The notes beneath the pieces are model-generated. The model was not told the origin of the DNA, searched no databases, and was given only the letters and a program-made list of their open reading frames with translations. A stretch of 39,638 bases of DNA from DATJSJ01 sp035504175 (GTDB lineage: Bacteria; Pseudomonadota; Alphaproteobacteria; Acetobacterales; Acetobacteraceae): the NCBI GenBank assembly GCA_035504175.1, contig DATJSJ010000069.1, forward strand, positions 1-39,638, given 5' to 3'. The position numbers and the translations under genes are program-made. Each line of letters starts with the position of its first letter. Positions within the stretch are counted from its first letter, which is position 1. Of the stretch, positions 16,217-24,693 are shown piece by piece.

Positions 16217-16957
16217 ATGACACGAATGGAACTGCCGAGGAGCCATCGGGTCGTGCCGAATTTGGGTATGCCGAGCATCATAGGGGAGATCGAGGCCGGA
16301 GTTGCGGTTCACGACGGCGTGACGTCATCGTCCGTCTCGCAAGGCGGGCCTATCGTGTTCGTCGTCGATGACGACTTGCTCGGGCGCGAGTCGCTCGAAT
16401 TGCTGATCTGCAATGCGGGATGGCAAGCAGAGACCTTCGACTCCGCGCAGAGGTTTCTTCGTCGCAAACGGGTTCTTGTGCCGAGCTGTCTCATTCTCAA
16501 CATTGCGCTTCCGGGGTTCGATGGGCTCGATTTGCAGAAGCGCCTCGCAGTCGATCGGAAGGAAATGCCGATCATTTTCGTTACGGACCACGAGGACGTT
16601 GCGATGACGGTGCGGGCGATGAAGGCAGGCGCGCTCGACTTCTTCGCCAAGCCAATTCGCGACGACGCACTGCTGAGCGCCGTCCGGCAGGCGATCGAGC
16701 GTAGCAGGAGCAGGCTTGATCATGAGGCAAGAACACGCGCGTTGCGAAACCGCTACACCTCGCTCAGCCGCCGCGAGCGGGAGGTGATGGAGCTGGTCGT
16801 TTCCGGCCTGTTGAACAAACAAGTCGCCTTCGAGCTTGGCATCAGTGAAATCACGGTGAAGGCGCATCGGGGTCAGGTGATGCGAAAAATGAATGCGGGT
16901 TCGCTCGCCACCCTGGTGAGGATGGCGCTGAGCCTCCAGGTCTCACCTGCGTCGTAG
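16217..16957 (+). CDS. FixJ/LuxR-type response regulator lacking the phospho-acceptor Asp
   Basis: The protein has 246 residues: a 40-residue N-terminal extension, a receiver domain (about 45-165) and a LuxR-type helix-turn-helix (about 182-240, with LSRREREVMELVVSGLLNKQ). The receiver keeps the acidic cluster Asp51-53, Thr123 and Lys145, but the usual Asp of the phosphorylation site (LDVRLPG in relatives) is Asn95 in LILNIALPG; the codon is AAC at 16499-16501. Phosphorelay control is therefore doubtful and the protein may be constitutively active or regulated by binding. The ATG has GGGAG 6 nt upstream. No histidine kinase is adjacent. The family assignment is firm; the functional effect is inferred. 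Confidence 0.88.
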   Translation: MTRMELPRSHRVVPNLGMPSIIGEIEAGVAVHDGVTSSSVSQGGPIVFVVDDDLLGRESLELLICNAGWQAETFDSAQRFLRRKRVLVPSCLILNIALPGFDGLDLQKRLAVDRKEMPIIFVTDHEDVAMTVRAMKAGALDFFAKPIRDDALLSAVRQAIERSRSRLDHEARTRALRNRYTSLSRREREVMELVVSGLLNKQVAFELGISEITVKAHRGQVMRKMNAGSLATLVRMALSLQVSPAS

Positions 16958-17505
16958 GGCGGCGGCATCGCCTTATCGACGACACGAGTGCTGTTGCCGA
17001 TCATCTCGACGCCGCGGTATTGGAAGTGCTCAAACCGTCGAATCCGAGGTGCGCGCCGCGGCCGCCCCGCTTGGATAATGAATATAGCAACGATCTCGAG
17101 TTTCGCGCATCCGCGGTGAATGAACCGCTGTTCAGGGCTGGCGAAACGAAATCCGAATGCGAGGCGCTCGCCTTCCCATTCGCCGGCGCACTCGCGCACC
17201 TTCGTAGTCCTGCTGCCCAGACACGCCGCAGTTTCGTTGACGCGCTGGAAGCGATGGAGGAGCTCATGGTCGCAAGTCGGCCTCTGCGCTTCGTCGACGA
17301 ACGCTGACTGCCAAAGGCGACGATATAATCAAATAGTGTGGCGCCGCGCTGAGGACGAAGCTCGCATAGTGCGGCAGCAGACGCACGCCTGCGTCTGGGC
17401 CCACGCTTCTGGCGCGATCTGTCCCGAGCAGACCGTAGGCGCGGCGGTGATCACGCCTGCCGCCAAACATCTCGTCAGCTATACCCTCCGCGCCACCCCC
17501 CGCGC
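16958..17505. other. Gene-poor stretch with a possible methyltransferase scrap
   Basis: No firm gene. A plus-strand frame at 17020-17307 (TTG start, 95 residues, acidic end) has no recognised family and no ribosome site, so it is not called. On the minus strand around 17356-17395 a short frame reads VRLLPHYASFVLSA. This resembles VHLPHFASFVLLA of the homocysteine S-methyltransferase at 5622-6575, with about 23 of 26 matching bases in the core. That suggests a tiny remnant of a paralogue, but the match is short. Confidence 0.3.
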
Positions 17506-18384
17506 TCAGACCATCGCCGTCCAGACTTCCGGCACGAAGCGATAGCCCGTCCCCGCCGTCACGATATGCCCGAACGCCGGGAAATCCATGTGGATGCCGC
17601 CGACGCGCAGCCGGTCCGTCGCCGCCATGTCGAGCACCCGCCGACGTGTCGCCACCGCCTGCGCGCGATCGATGTCGAGGATGGTGCCCGCCTCTGGCGC
17701 CGCCAGCTGCAGGGCCGGCATATGGACGATGTCGCCCCAGATCAGCACCGCATCGCCGCCCGACTCGACGAGCCACGCGGTGTGGCCCGGCGTGTGGCCA
17801 GGCGTCGTCATCGCCGAGACCCCGGGCAGCGCGGGACCGTCGGTGACGGTGCGAATGCGCTCCCGGTACGGTGCGGTCGCGGCGCGCATCGCGGCGAAGA
17901 AGGTCTTCGCCTCGCCCTCCGGCGCGCGATCGATCGAGGCGGGATCGTCGAAGAACTGCAGTTCGGCGGCGTTCAGCACCACCTCCGCGCGCGGAAACAC
18001 CGCACCGCCATCGCCGTCAATCAGCCCGTTCATGTGATCGGGGTGCAGGTGGGTGATGAGGATGCTGTCGATATCGGCGGGTGTCACGCCCATCGCGGCC
18101 AGGTTGCGCACCGCCATCCCCAGTGTCGGTCCCATGCTGACGCCGCAGCCGGTGTCGATCAGCGCCAGATGCCCGTCGAGATCCAGCAGGAACGTGTTCA
18201 TCGTCATGCGCGGCGGCACGACGCGGAAGGCCTCGCGCTCGATCCGCTCGCACGCGGCGGGCTCGACTCCGGCGATCAAATCGAAGCCCGCCTGGAACGT
18301 GCCGTCGTTGACCGCGGTGATGACGACATCGCCGACGCGGTGGTGATACAGGCCGGGCGGCTGGGCGGCGGGCTTGGCGCGCAA
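17506..18384 (-). CDS. MBL-fold metallo-hydrolase
   Basis: The protein has 292 residues with the complete metallo-beta-lactamase-fold motif set: THLHPDH at 111-117, TPGHTPGH with His197, Asp218 (WGDIVH) and His264 (GGIHMD). This binds two metals and hydrolyses esters, lactones or thioesters in lactonase-like members; the length and the VGDVVITAVNDG start fit the lactonase/AHL-hydrolase-like group. No signal peptide is seen. The start is taken as TTG at 18384 because GGGAGGAAACA stands directly before it. It follows the molybdenum hydroxylase gene by 33 bp on the same strand and is probably the last gene of a lysR-leuB-hydroxylase-hydrolase unit. The substrate is unknown. Confidence 0.88.
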   Translation of the reverse strand: MRAKPAAQPPGLYHHRVGDVVITAVNDGTFQAGFDLIAGVEPAACERIEREAFRVVPPRMTMNTFLLDLDGHLALIDTGCGVSMGPTLGMAVRNLAAMGVTPADIDSILITHLHPDHMNGLIDGDGGAVFPRAEVVLNAAELQFFDDPASIDRAPEGEAKTFFAAMRAATAPYRERIRTVTDGPALPGVSAMTTPGHTPGHTAWLVESGGDAVLIWGDIVHMPALQLAAPEAGTILDIDRAQAVATRRRVLDMAATDRLRVGGIHMDFPAFGHIVTAGTGYRFVPEVWTAMV

Positions 18385-18417
18385 TGTTTCCTCCCTCGGG
18401 CGCTTGATGCGGCAGGG

Positions 18418-20781
18418 TCAACTCCCGGCGGCACGCGCCTCCTGAATCGCCTGCCAGACGCGCAAAGGCGTCGCCGGCATGTCGAGCTGCCGGACGCCGA
18501 GCGGTCGCAGCGCGTGCATCACGGCATTCATCAGCGAGGTGATCGCGCCGGCGCAGCCCGCCTCGCCGCATCCTTTGACGCCGAGCGGATTGGTCAGCGC
18601 GGGCGAGGGCAGGCTGTTGAACGACAGCGGCGGGCAGTCCGCGGCGCGTGGCATCGCGTAGTCCATGAACGATCCGGTCACCAGCTGCCCGTCCGCATCG
18701 TAGACCGTCCGCTCCAGAAACGCCTGGCCCAGCCCCTGCACGATGCCGCCATGCGCCTGGCCCTCGACGAGCTGCGGATTGACCAGCGTGCCGAAATCGT
18801 TGACCGACGTGTAGCGCACCACGCGGATCACCCCGGTCTCCGGATCAATCTCCACCTCCGCGACATGGCAGCCGTTCGGAAATGCCGAAGGCACGCCGTC
18901 ATGGACGTGGCTCACGTCGAGACTGTGCGGCACGTCGTCCGGCAGCGTCTCACCGGCGTGCAGCCGCTCCGCGAGATCCATGATGTCGATGCCGCGATCG
19001 GTGCCGACCACCGCGAAGCGACCGGCTTCGAACGCGATGTCGACCTCCGCCGCCTCGAGCAGATGCGCCGCGAGGCGGCGGCCGAGCTCGATCACCTTCA
19101 GGCTCGCCTCGACCACCGCGCCTCCGCTCGCCGCCATCGATTTCGAGCCGCCGGTGCCGCTGCCCGCCACCAGTTCGTCGCTGTCGCCCTGGATCAGCCG
19201 GATGCGCTCGAACGGCACGCCGAGATGGGTCGCCAGCACCTGCGCGAACGACGAGGCGTGGCCCTGGCCGCTGTCGAGCGTGCCGGTGATGATGGTGACG
19301 CGACCGTCCGGCTCGAAGCGGATGCCACCCATCTCGGGCCCGGGCGCGCCGGTGACTTCCAGATACTGCCCGATGCCGTGGCCGCGCAGCAGCCCGCGCG
19401 CCGCGCTCGCCGCATGGCGGGCCGGAAAGCCCTCCCAATCGGAGAGTTGCAGCACGCGCTCCAGCACCGCCGGGAAATCGCCGCTGTCATACGTCAGGCC
19501 GCTCGGCGGCGCGCGGTACGGCATGTCCTCCGGCCGCACATGGTTGCGCCGGCGCAGCTCCGCCGGGTCGACGCCGATCGCGGCTGCTGCCGTGTCGATC
19601 ACGCGCTCGACATAGTAGTTCGCCTCCGGCCGGCCGTTGCCGCGATAGGCGCCGACCGGGACGGTGTTGGTCAGCACGCATTTCACCGCGACCTCAATCA
19701 GCGGCGTGCGGTACACGCTCGGCGTGTTCTTCCACTGGTTGATCGCCGGCGTGAACGCGCCGCCCTGGCACATATACGCGCCCATGTTGCCGAAACCGGT
19801 CAGCCGCAGCGCCAGAAAATGCAGGCTGTCGTCCAGCGCCAGCTCCACCAGCATTTCGTGGTCGCGGCCGTGCGTGTCGGACAGGAACGAGTCGGTGCGC
19901 AGGTCGGTCCACTTCACCGGCCGGCCGAGCGCGCGCGCGGCGTGCAGCAGGCAGTAATCCTCCGCCAGCGGATGCGCCTTCATGCCGAAGGAGCCGCCGA
20001 CCTGGCCGGTCAGCACGCGGACCTGCTCACGCGGCACGCCCAGGACGTGCGCCAGCATCGCCCGCGCGGCGAACGCGCCCTGGCAGGCGAGGCGGATGGT
20101 CGAGCGGCCGGTCCCGGCGTCGAAGGCGGCGAGCGAGGCGCGCGGCTCCATCGCGTTGACGACGACGCGGTTGCTGACGATCGGCAGCCGCACGCGATGC
20201 GCCGCGCGCGCGAAGGCGGCGGCGGTGGCATCGGTGTCGCCGGTGTGGAAGTCCAGCACGACGTTGCCGGCAAAGCCGTCGTGCAGCTCGGGCGCGCCGG
20301 GTGCGGTCGCCTCCTGCGGGCGCAGCACCGCCGGCAGCGTGTCGATCTCCACGCCCACTGCCTCCGCCGCGTCGCGCGCCTGCGCGACCGTGTCCGCCAC
20401 CACCATCGCCACCGGTTCGCCGACGTAGCGCACCCGCTCGTGCGCCAGCGGGTACCATGCCGGCCAGCGCATGCGCGAGCCGTCGCGATTCGGCGCCAGC
20501 ACGCCTGGCGGCGCCGGCCGCAAGCCGGCGGCGATCAGGTCGGCACCGGTGAAGAGGCCAACGACCCCCGGCATCGCCCGCGCGTCGGCCGTCGCGATCG
20601 AGCGGATCCGCCCGTGCGCCTCGCGGCTGCGCACGAACGCGGCATAGGACTGGCCGGATAGATTGGCGTCGTCCGAATACTCGCCCCGGCCCTGGAGCAG
20701 CACCGGGTCTTCCTTGCGCGAGACCGGCTGGCCGACGCCGAACTTCTCCAGCCCCGTTGGTTCGGCTCCGCGCGCGTCCAT
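18418..20781 (-). CDS. Xanthine dehydrogenase/CoxL-family molybdopterin-binding subunit
   Basis: The protein has 787 residues, the normal length of the large subunit of molybdenum hydroxylases. Features seen are the N-terminal a/b-hammerhead region (KEDPVLLQGRGEYSDD), GQVGGSFGMK at 259-268, GAYRGNGRPE at 377-386, a GQGHASSFAQ cofactor loop, and the C-terminal GCGEAG with Glu740 as the likely catalytic base. The active-site loop is AYRGNGR, not the AYxCSFR of form I CO dehydrogenase, so a CO oxidase is unlikely. Such enzymes hydroxylate N-heterocycles or aldehydes using water. The FAD and [2Fe-2S] partner subunits that normally adjoin it are absent from this window. It starts 10 bp after the leuB-type gene, so the two are cotranscribed. 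Confidence 0.9.
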   Translation of the reverse strand: MDARGAEPTGLEKFGVGQPVSRKEDPVLLQGRGEYSDDANLSGQSYAAFVRSREAHGRIRSIATADARAMPGVVGLFTGADLIAAGLRPAPPGVLAPNRDGSRMRWPAWYPLAHERVRYVGEPVAMVVADTVAQARDAAEAVGVEIDTLPAVLRPQEATAPGAPELHDGFAGNVVLDFHTGDTDATAAAFARAAHRVRLPIVSNRVVVNAMEPRASLAAFDAGTGRSTIRLACQGAFAARAMLAHVLGVPREQVRVLTGQVGGSFGMKAHPLAEDYCLLHAARALGRPVKWTDLRTDSFLSDTHGRDHEMLVELALDDSLHFLALRLTGFGNMGAYMCQGGAFTPAINQWKNTPSVYRTPLIEVAVKCVLTNTVPVGAYRGNGRPEANYYVERVIDTAAAAIGVDPAELRRRNHVRPEDMPYRAPPSGLTYDSGDFPAVLERVLQLSDWEGFPARHAASAARGLLRGHGIGQYLEVTGAPGPEMGGIRFEPDGRVTIITGTLDSGQGHASSFAQVLATHLGVPFERIRLIQGDSDELVAGSGTGGSKSMAASGGAVVEASLKVIELGRRLAAHLLEAAEVDIAFEAGRFAVVGTDRGIDIMDLAERLHAGETLPDDVPHSLDVSHVHDGVPSAFPNGCHVAEVEIDPETGVIRVVRYTSVNDFGTLVNPQLVEGQAHGGIVQGLGQAFLERTVYDADGQLVTGSFMDYAMPRAADCPPLSFNSLPSPALTNPLGVKGCGEAGCAGAITSLMNAVMHALRPLGVRQLDMPATPLRVWQAIQEARAAGS

Positions 20782-20791
20782 CACCCCACCC

Positions 20792-21889
20792 TCAGCCGGT
20801 TGCGGCCGGCGCCGTCGCGCACGCGAGGATCGCCTCGACCACGGCATCGCCCATCTCGCGCGTCCCGACCGGGCGGCATCCCGGCTGGTGGATGTCCGCG
20901 GTGCGCAAACCGGCGCGCAGCACCGATCGCACGGCATCCTCCACCCGTCGCGCCTGCTCCTCGAGGTCGAACGAGTGGCGCAGCATCATCGCCATCGACA
21001 GGATCGCGGCAAGCGGGTTGGCGATGTCGCGGCCCGCGATGTCCGGCGCGGTGCCGTGCACCGGTTCGTACAGCCCCTTGCGGTCATAGCCGAGCGAGGC
21101 CGAGGGCAGCATGCCGATCGAGCCGGTCAGCATCGCCGCCGCGTCGGAGAGGATGTCGCCGAACACGTTGCCGGTGACGATCACGTCGAACTGCCGCGGC
21201 GCGCGGATGAACTGCATCACCGCCGCGTCGACATAGAGATGCGAGAGCTGCACGTCCGGATAGTCGGCGGCCACGCGCGTCACCACCTCGCGCCACAGCG
21301 CCATCGTCTCCAGCACGTTCGCCTTGTCGACGGAGCAGAGGCGCTTGCGCCGCCGCCGCGCCGCCTCGAACCCAACGCGCGCGATGCGCTCGATCTCGCT
21401 TTCCGAGTAGCGCATGGTGTTGAACGCGCTGCGCTCGCCGTGCGCGTCGATCTCGAAGCCGCGCGGCTGGCCGAAATAGAGGTCGCCGTTCAGCTCGCGC
21501 AGGATCACGCAATCGACATCCGCCACCACCTCGGGCTTCAGGGTCGAGGCCTGCGTCAGCTCCGGGAACATCAGCACCGGGCGGAAATTGGCGAACAGCG
21601 TCAGTGCCTTGCGCAGCCGCAGCAGGCCGGCGCCGGCGCCCTCGCCCGGCGGGCGCGTCTCGTCCTCCGGCACGCCGGTGCCGCCAAGCAGGATCGCGTC
21701 GGACTCCCGCGCCAGCCGCAGCGTCGCCGCCGGCAGCGCGTCACCCGCGGTTGCCAGGCCCTCGCCGCCGATCGGTGCCTCCTGCAACGCGTAGGCGACG
21801 GAATTGCCGAGCACGGCCCGCAGCGCCTTCACCGCCTCGGCCGTGACTTCCCTGCCGATCCCGTCGCCGGGCAGCACCGCGATCTTCAT
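20792..21889 (-). CDS. leuB: 3-isopropylmalate dehydrogenase-type oxidative decarboxylase
   Basis: The protein has 365 residues and fits the isocitrate/isopropylmalate dehydrogenase family. LeuB-like residues are the ILRELNGDLYFGQPRG loop (catalytic Arg and Tyr), VDKANVL (catalytic Lys) and the GSIGMLPSASLG NAD-binding segment. The ATG at 21889 is used because GGAAGG lies 6 nt upstream; an in-frame start 18 bp earlier lacks a site. It is split from leuC/leuD by the divergent lysR gene and is followed within 10 bp by a molybdenum hydroxylase. With no leuA nearby and catabolic neighbours, it may act on a related 2-alkyl or 3-substituted malate rather than serve leucine synthesis. The family is certain; the substrate is not. 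Confidence 0.85.
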   Translation of the reverse strand: MKIAVLPGDGIGREVTAEAVKALRAVLGNSVAYALQEAPIGGEGLATAGDALPAATLRLARESDAILLGGTGVPEDETRPPGEGAGAGLLRLRKALTLFANFRPVLMFPELTQASTLKPEVVADVDCVILRELNGDLYFGQPRGFEIDAHGERSAFNTMRYSESEIERIARVGFEAARRRRKRLCSVDKANVLETMALWREVVTRVAADYPDVQLSHLYVDAAVMQFIRAPRQFDVIVTGNVFGDILSDAAAMLTGSIGMLPSASLGYDRKGLYEPVHGTAPDIAGRDIANPLAAILSMAMMLRHSFDLEEQARRVEDAVRSVLRAGLRTADIHQPGCRPVGTREMGDAVVEAILACATAPAATG

Positions 21890-22024
21890 CTCGTCCCTTC
21901 CGCGCAACGCCGGCCGCGACGGGCATGGCGTCGCCGGCAGTCCCGGTCGGGTTCTTAACCGAGGCGGCGCGGACGACCGAAATCGTGGTTCGGCACGCGC
22001 GCATCGCGAGCGGCGAGGGTAGGA
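21890..22024. promoter_or_regulatory. Gap between lysR and leuB with inverted repeats
   Basis: The 135-bp spacer contains GGTT-CTT-AACC at 21950-21960 and CCGAA-N7-TTCGG at 21977-21993. The second has the size of a LysR-type operator half-site arrangement. A second promoter for the leuB-hydroxylase-hydrolase genes here is plausible but unproven. Confidence 0.35.
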
Positions 22025-22957
22025 CTAGCGCCGGCCACCCGCGACCAACCGCATGCCGCGTGCCGTCGCCCGCGCCTCCGGGCTCAGATGCTCCATCAGC
22101 AGCCGCACCGGCGGCGGCAGCGCGCTCTCCTCGCGCACGCAGAGCTTCCAGTGCCGCGTCGCCCATTCCTCGTCCAGCGGCACCATCGCCACCCGCCCGG
22201 CGGCGACGTAGTCGCGCGCGCAGCGCTCCGGCGCGATCCCGACGCCAAGCCCGGCCGCGACCATGCTGCACACCGTCTCGAAGCCGTTGACGCGCACGCG
22301 CAGATTGAGCGGATGGTTCAGCTCGGCGGCGGCGCGCTGCACCAGCGAATCGAGGAAGCTGCCCTTCTGCGGCCCGACCAGGTCTTCCGCCACCACGTCG
22401 GCGAATTTCACCCGCGCCAGGCCGGCGAAGCGATGCCCGACCGGCGTGAGGATCACCAGCCGGTCGGAGCGGTACGGATAGACGCGCAGCCCCGCCAGCG
22501 GCCGGCAGCCGCCGAAGATGCCGATATCGGCGACGTTGGCGGCGACCGCCTGCACGACCTCCTGGCTGGTTCCCTGCTCGAGGTCGATGCGGATCGCCGC
22601 ATGCTCGGCCAGGAATTCGCGCAAATCGTGCGGCAGGTGCTGCACGATGGTCGAGACGCTGGCATGGATCCGCACCTGGCCGCACACGCCCTTGGTGTGG
22701 TCGGCGAGCTCGCTCTCCATCTGCGCCAGGTCGCGCAGCAGGATGCGGGCATGGTGCAGCAGCGCATCCGCCGAGGGCGTCAGCTTCAGCCCCTTCGGCG
22801 TGCGCCGGAACAGCGGCGACTTCAACTGCATCTCCAGGTCGGAGATGCGCTTGCTCACGGCCGAGGGTGCGATGTGTTCGCGTTCCGCGGCGCGGGCGAT
22901 GCTCTGCTCCTCGCAGACCGACGCGAACAGTTTCAGCGACAGAAGATCAAACCGCAC
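22025..22957 (-). CDS. LysR family transcriptional regulator
   Basis: The protein has 310 residues. The N-terminal winged helix-turn-helix (about 1-60) shows SIARAAEREHIAPSAVSKRI, and residues from about 90 form the LysR substrate-binding domain. The start is GTG at 22957 with GGGAG 8 nt upstream. It is divergent from leuC/leuD and is followed on its own strand by the leuB, hydroxylase and MBL genes, the standard position for a LysR activator of both flanking units. The inducer is probably the substrate or an intermediate of the local pathway. Confidence 0.92.
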   Translation of the reverse strand: MRFDLLSLKLFASVCEEQSIARAAEREHIAPSAVSKRISDLEMQLKSPLFRRTPKGLKLTPSADALLHHARILLRDLAQMESELADHTKGVCGQVRIHASVSTIVQHLPHDLREFLAEHAAIRIDLEQGTSQEVVQAVAANVADIGIFGGCRPLAGLRVYPYRSDRLVILTPVGHRFAGLARVKFADVVAEDLVGPQKGSFLDSLVQRAAAELNHPLNLRVRVNGFETVCSMVAAGLGVGIAPERCARDYVAAGRVAMVPLDEEWATRHWKLCVREESALPPPVRLLMEHLSPEARATARGMRLVAGGRR

Positions 22958-23261
22958 GACGCCCGCTCCCGACCGGCTGTTTTTCAGTGTGCTGGCGGCC
23001 GGCGCGGAGGGCGCCGCCCGGCCCCGGCGCAGCCAAGGACCAGATCATAGCCGGTCTCCACCGGCAACCCCACCGCCGCCGCGTCCGGCCTGCCGCCATC
23101 CCGCATCGCAGGCGCCCCTCGGAACGCAATGCATCGCGGGCCGCGATGGGAGACTGCCCAATCACGACTTTACCGGGGCGGCCCGGCGCCGGTAAGCGGC
23201 GCCTGACCCGGTCGGCGCTGCCAGGCCGCGAAGCTGCGCCGCGACCGGAACGGAGAAGACG
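22958..23261. promoter_or_regulatory. Divergent lysR / leuC control region
   Basis: This 304-bp region lacks a credible gene. It ends with GGAGAAG before the leuC ATG. An inverted repeat GGCGCC-N7-GGCGCC at 23185-23203 lies about 60-75 bp upstream of leuC, a reasonable place for LysR binding, although GGCGCC is itself palindromic and common in GC-rich DNA. Confidence 0.4.
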
Positions 23262-24692
23262 ATGAGCGAGGTCCCGCACGCCGCACCCCGCACGATGTTC
23301 GAAAAGATCTGGGCGCGGCACAGCATCGTCGAGCGCCCGGACGGGCAGACGCTGCTGTTCGTGGACCGCCACCTGATCCATGACGGCTCCGCCCCGGCCT
23401 TCGACGTCCTGCGCGCACGCAATCTCCGCCCGCGCTCGCCCGAGCGCATCTTCGCCACCCCCGACCACTACGTGCCGACCGACAGCCGCGCGATCGAGCG
23501 CATCGCCGACCCGGAACGCCGCGCTATGGCGACCTCGCTCGCCGAGAACGCCGCCGCTTCCGGCATCACCTTGTTCGGGCTCGACGACCCGCGCCAGGGC
23601 ATCGTGCACGTGATCGGGCCGGAGCAGGGGCTGAGCCAGCCCGGCATGGTCATCGTCTGCGCCGACAGTCACACCTCCACGCATGGTGCGCTCGGCGCGC
23701 TGGCGTTCGGCGTCGGCATGACCGAGGCGGCGCATGTGCTCGCCACCCAGACGCTGTGGCAGCGCAAGCCGCGGACGATGCGCATCCGCGTCGAGGGACC
23801 GCTCGGCCCGGCGGTGACGGCGAAGGACGTCATCCTGGCCGTCATCGCGCATATCGGCACCGCCGGCGCCACCGGCCACGTCATCGAATACGCCGGCTCG
23901 ACGATCGCTGGACTCAGCATGGAAGGGCGCCTGACGCTCTGCAACATGTCGATCGAGGCCGGTGCCCGCGCCGGCATGATCGCGCCCGACGCCACGACCT
24001 TCGCCTATCTTGCCGGCCGCCCCTATGCGCCGCGCGGGCATGCGTGGGAGGCGGCGCTGGCGCGCTGGCGCCGCCTGCCCTCCGACCCGGCGGCGGCGTT
24101 CGATGCCGAGCTGCGCCTGGACGCGGCGGAGATCGCGCCGATGGTGACCTGGGGCACCAGCCCGCAGGACGCCGTCCCCGTCACCGGCGTGGTGCCCGAC
24201 CCGGGGCAGGCCGCGAGCGCGGAGCGGCGGGACAGCATCGCCCGCGCGCTCGCCTATATGGGGCTCGCGCCGGGGACCGAGATCGCCGCCATCCCGATCG
24301 ACCGCGTCTTCATCGGCTCCTGCACCAACGGGCGCATCGAGGATCTGCGCAGCGCCGCCGCCGTGGCGCGCGGCCGCGCGGTGCAGCCAGGCGTGCGGGC
24401 CTGGGTGGTGCCCGGCTCGGGGCTGGTGCAGCAGCAGGCGGAGGCCGAGGGACTCGACGCGGTGTTCACGCGCGCCGGGTTCGAGTGGCGCCGGGCGGGC
24501 TGCTCGATGTGCCTCGGTACCAACGGCGAGATCGCGGCGCCGGGCGAGCGCTGCGCCTCCACCTCCAACCGCAACTTCGTCGGCCGGCAGGGGCCTGGCG
24601 CGCGGACGCATCTGATGAGCCCGGCGATGGCCGCCGCCGCCGCCGTCACCGGCCGGATCGCCGACGTGCGCCGGCTGATCGGCGCCGCCTGA
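23262..24692 (+). CDS. leuC: 3-isopropylmalate dehydratase-type large subunit
   Basis: The protein has 476 residues, the standard length of the LeuC aconitase-superfamily subunit. The [4Fe-4S] ligands are visible: Cys354 in GSCTNG and Cys414 and Cys417 in GCSMCLGTNGE. Bacterial LeuC normally has CLAMN at the last motif, so CLGTN is a variant that may mark a different substrate. With LeuD it would isomerise a 2-substituted malate to its 3-substituted isomer via a dehydrated intermediate. The ATG has GGAGAAG upstream. leuD follows 1 bp after its stop. It is divergent from lysR, and downstream are uptake genes rather than leucine enzymes, so a catabolic paralogue is likely. Confidence 0.88.
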   Translation: MSEVPHAAPRTMFEKIWARHSIVERPDGQTLLFVDRHLIHDGSAPAFDVLRARNLRPRSPERIFATPDHYVPTDSRAIERIADPERRAMATSLAENAAASGITLFGLDDPRQGIVHVIGPEQGLSQPGMVIVCADSHTSTHGALGALAFGVGMTEAAHVLATQTLWQRKPRTMRIRVEGPLGPAVTAKDVILAVIAHIGTAGATGHVIEYAGSTIAGLSMEGRLTLCNMSIEAGARAGMIAPDATTFAYLAGRPYAPRGHAWEAALARWRRLPSDPAAAFDAELRLDAAEIAPMVTWGTSPQDAVPVTGVVPDPGQAASAERRDSIARALAYMGLAPGTEIAAIPIDRVFIGSCTNGRIEDLRSAAAVARGRAVQPGVRAWVVPGSGLVQQQAEAEGLDAVFTRAGFEWRRAGCSMCLGTNGEIAAPGERCASTSNRNFVGRQGPGARTHLMSPAMAAAAAVTGRIADVRRLIGAA

Positions 24693-24693
24693 G

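Noticed and set aside
17020..17307. A 95-residue plus-strand gene
   Set aside because: TTG start, no ribosome site, no family resemblance and mixed codon bias; left as possible only.
17566..20661. A 1031-residue plus-strand open frame
   Set aside because: It is the antisense of the MBL and molybdenum hydroxylase genes, whose active-site motifs are clear; the translation is Arg/His-rich without family features.
18418..20781. Form I aerobic CO dehydrogenase large subunit
   Set aside because: The active-site loop is AYRGNGR, not the AYxCSFR motif of true CoxL, and coxS/coxM are absent.
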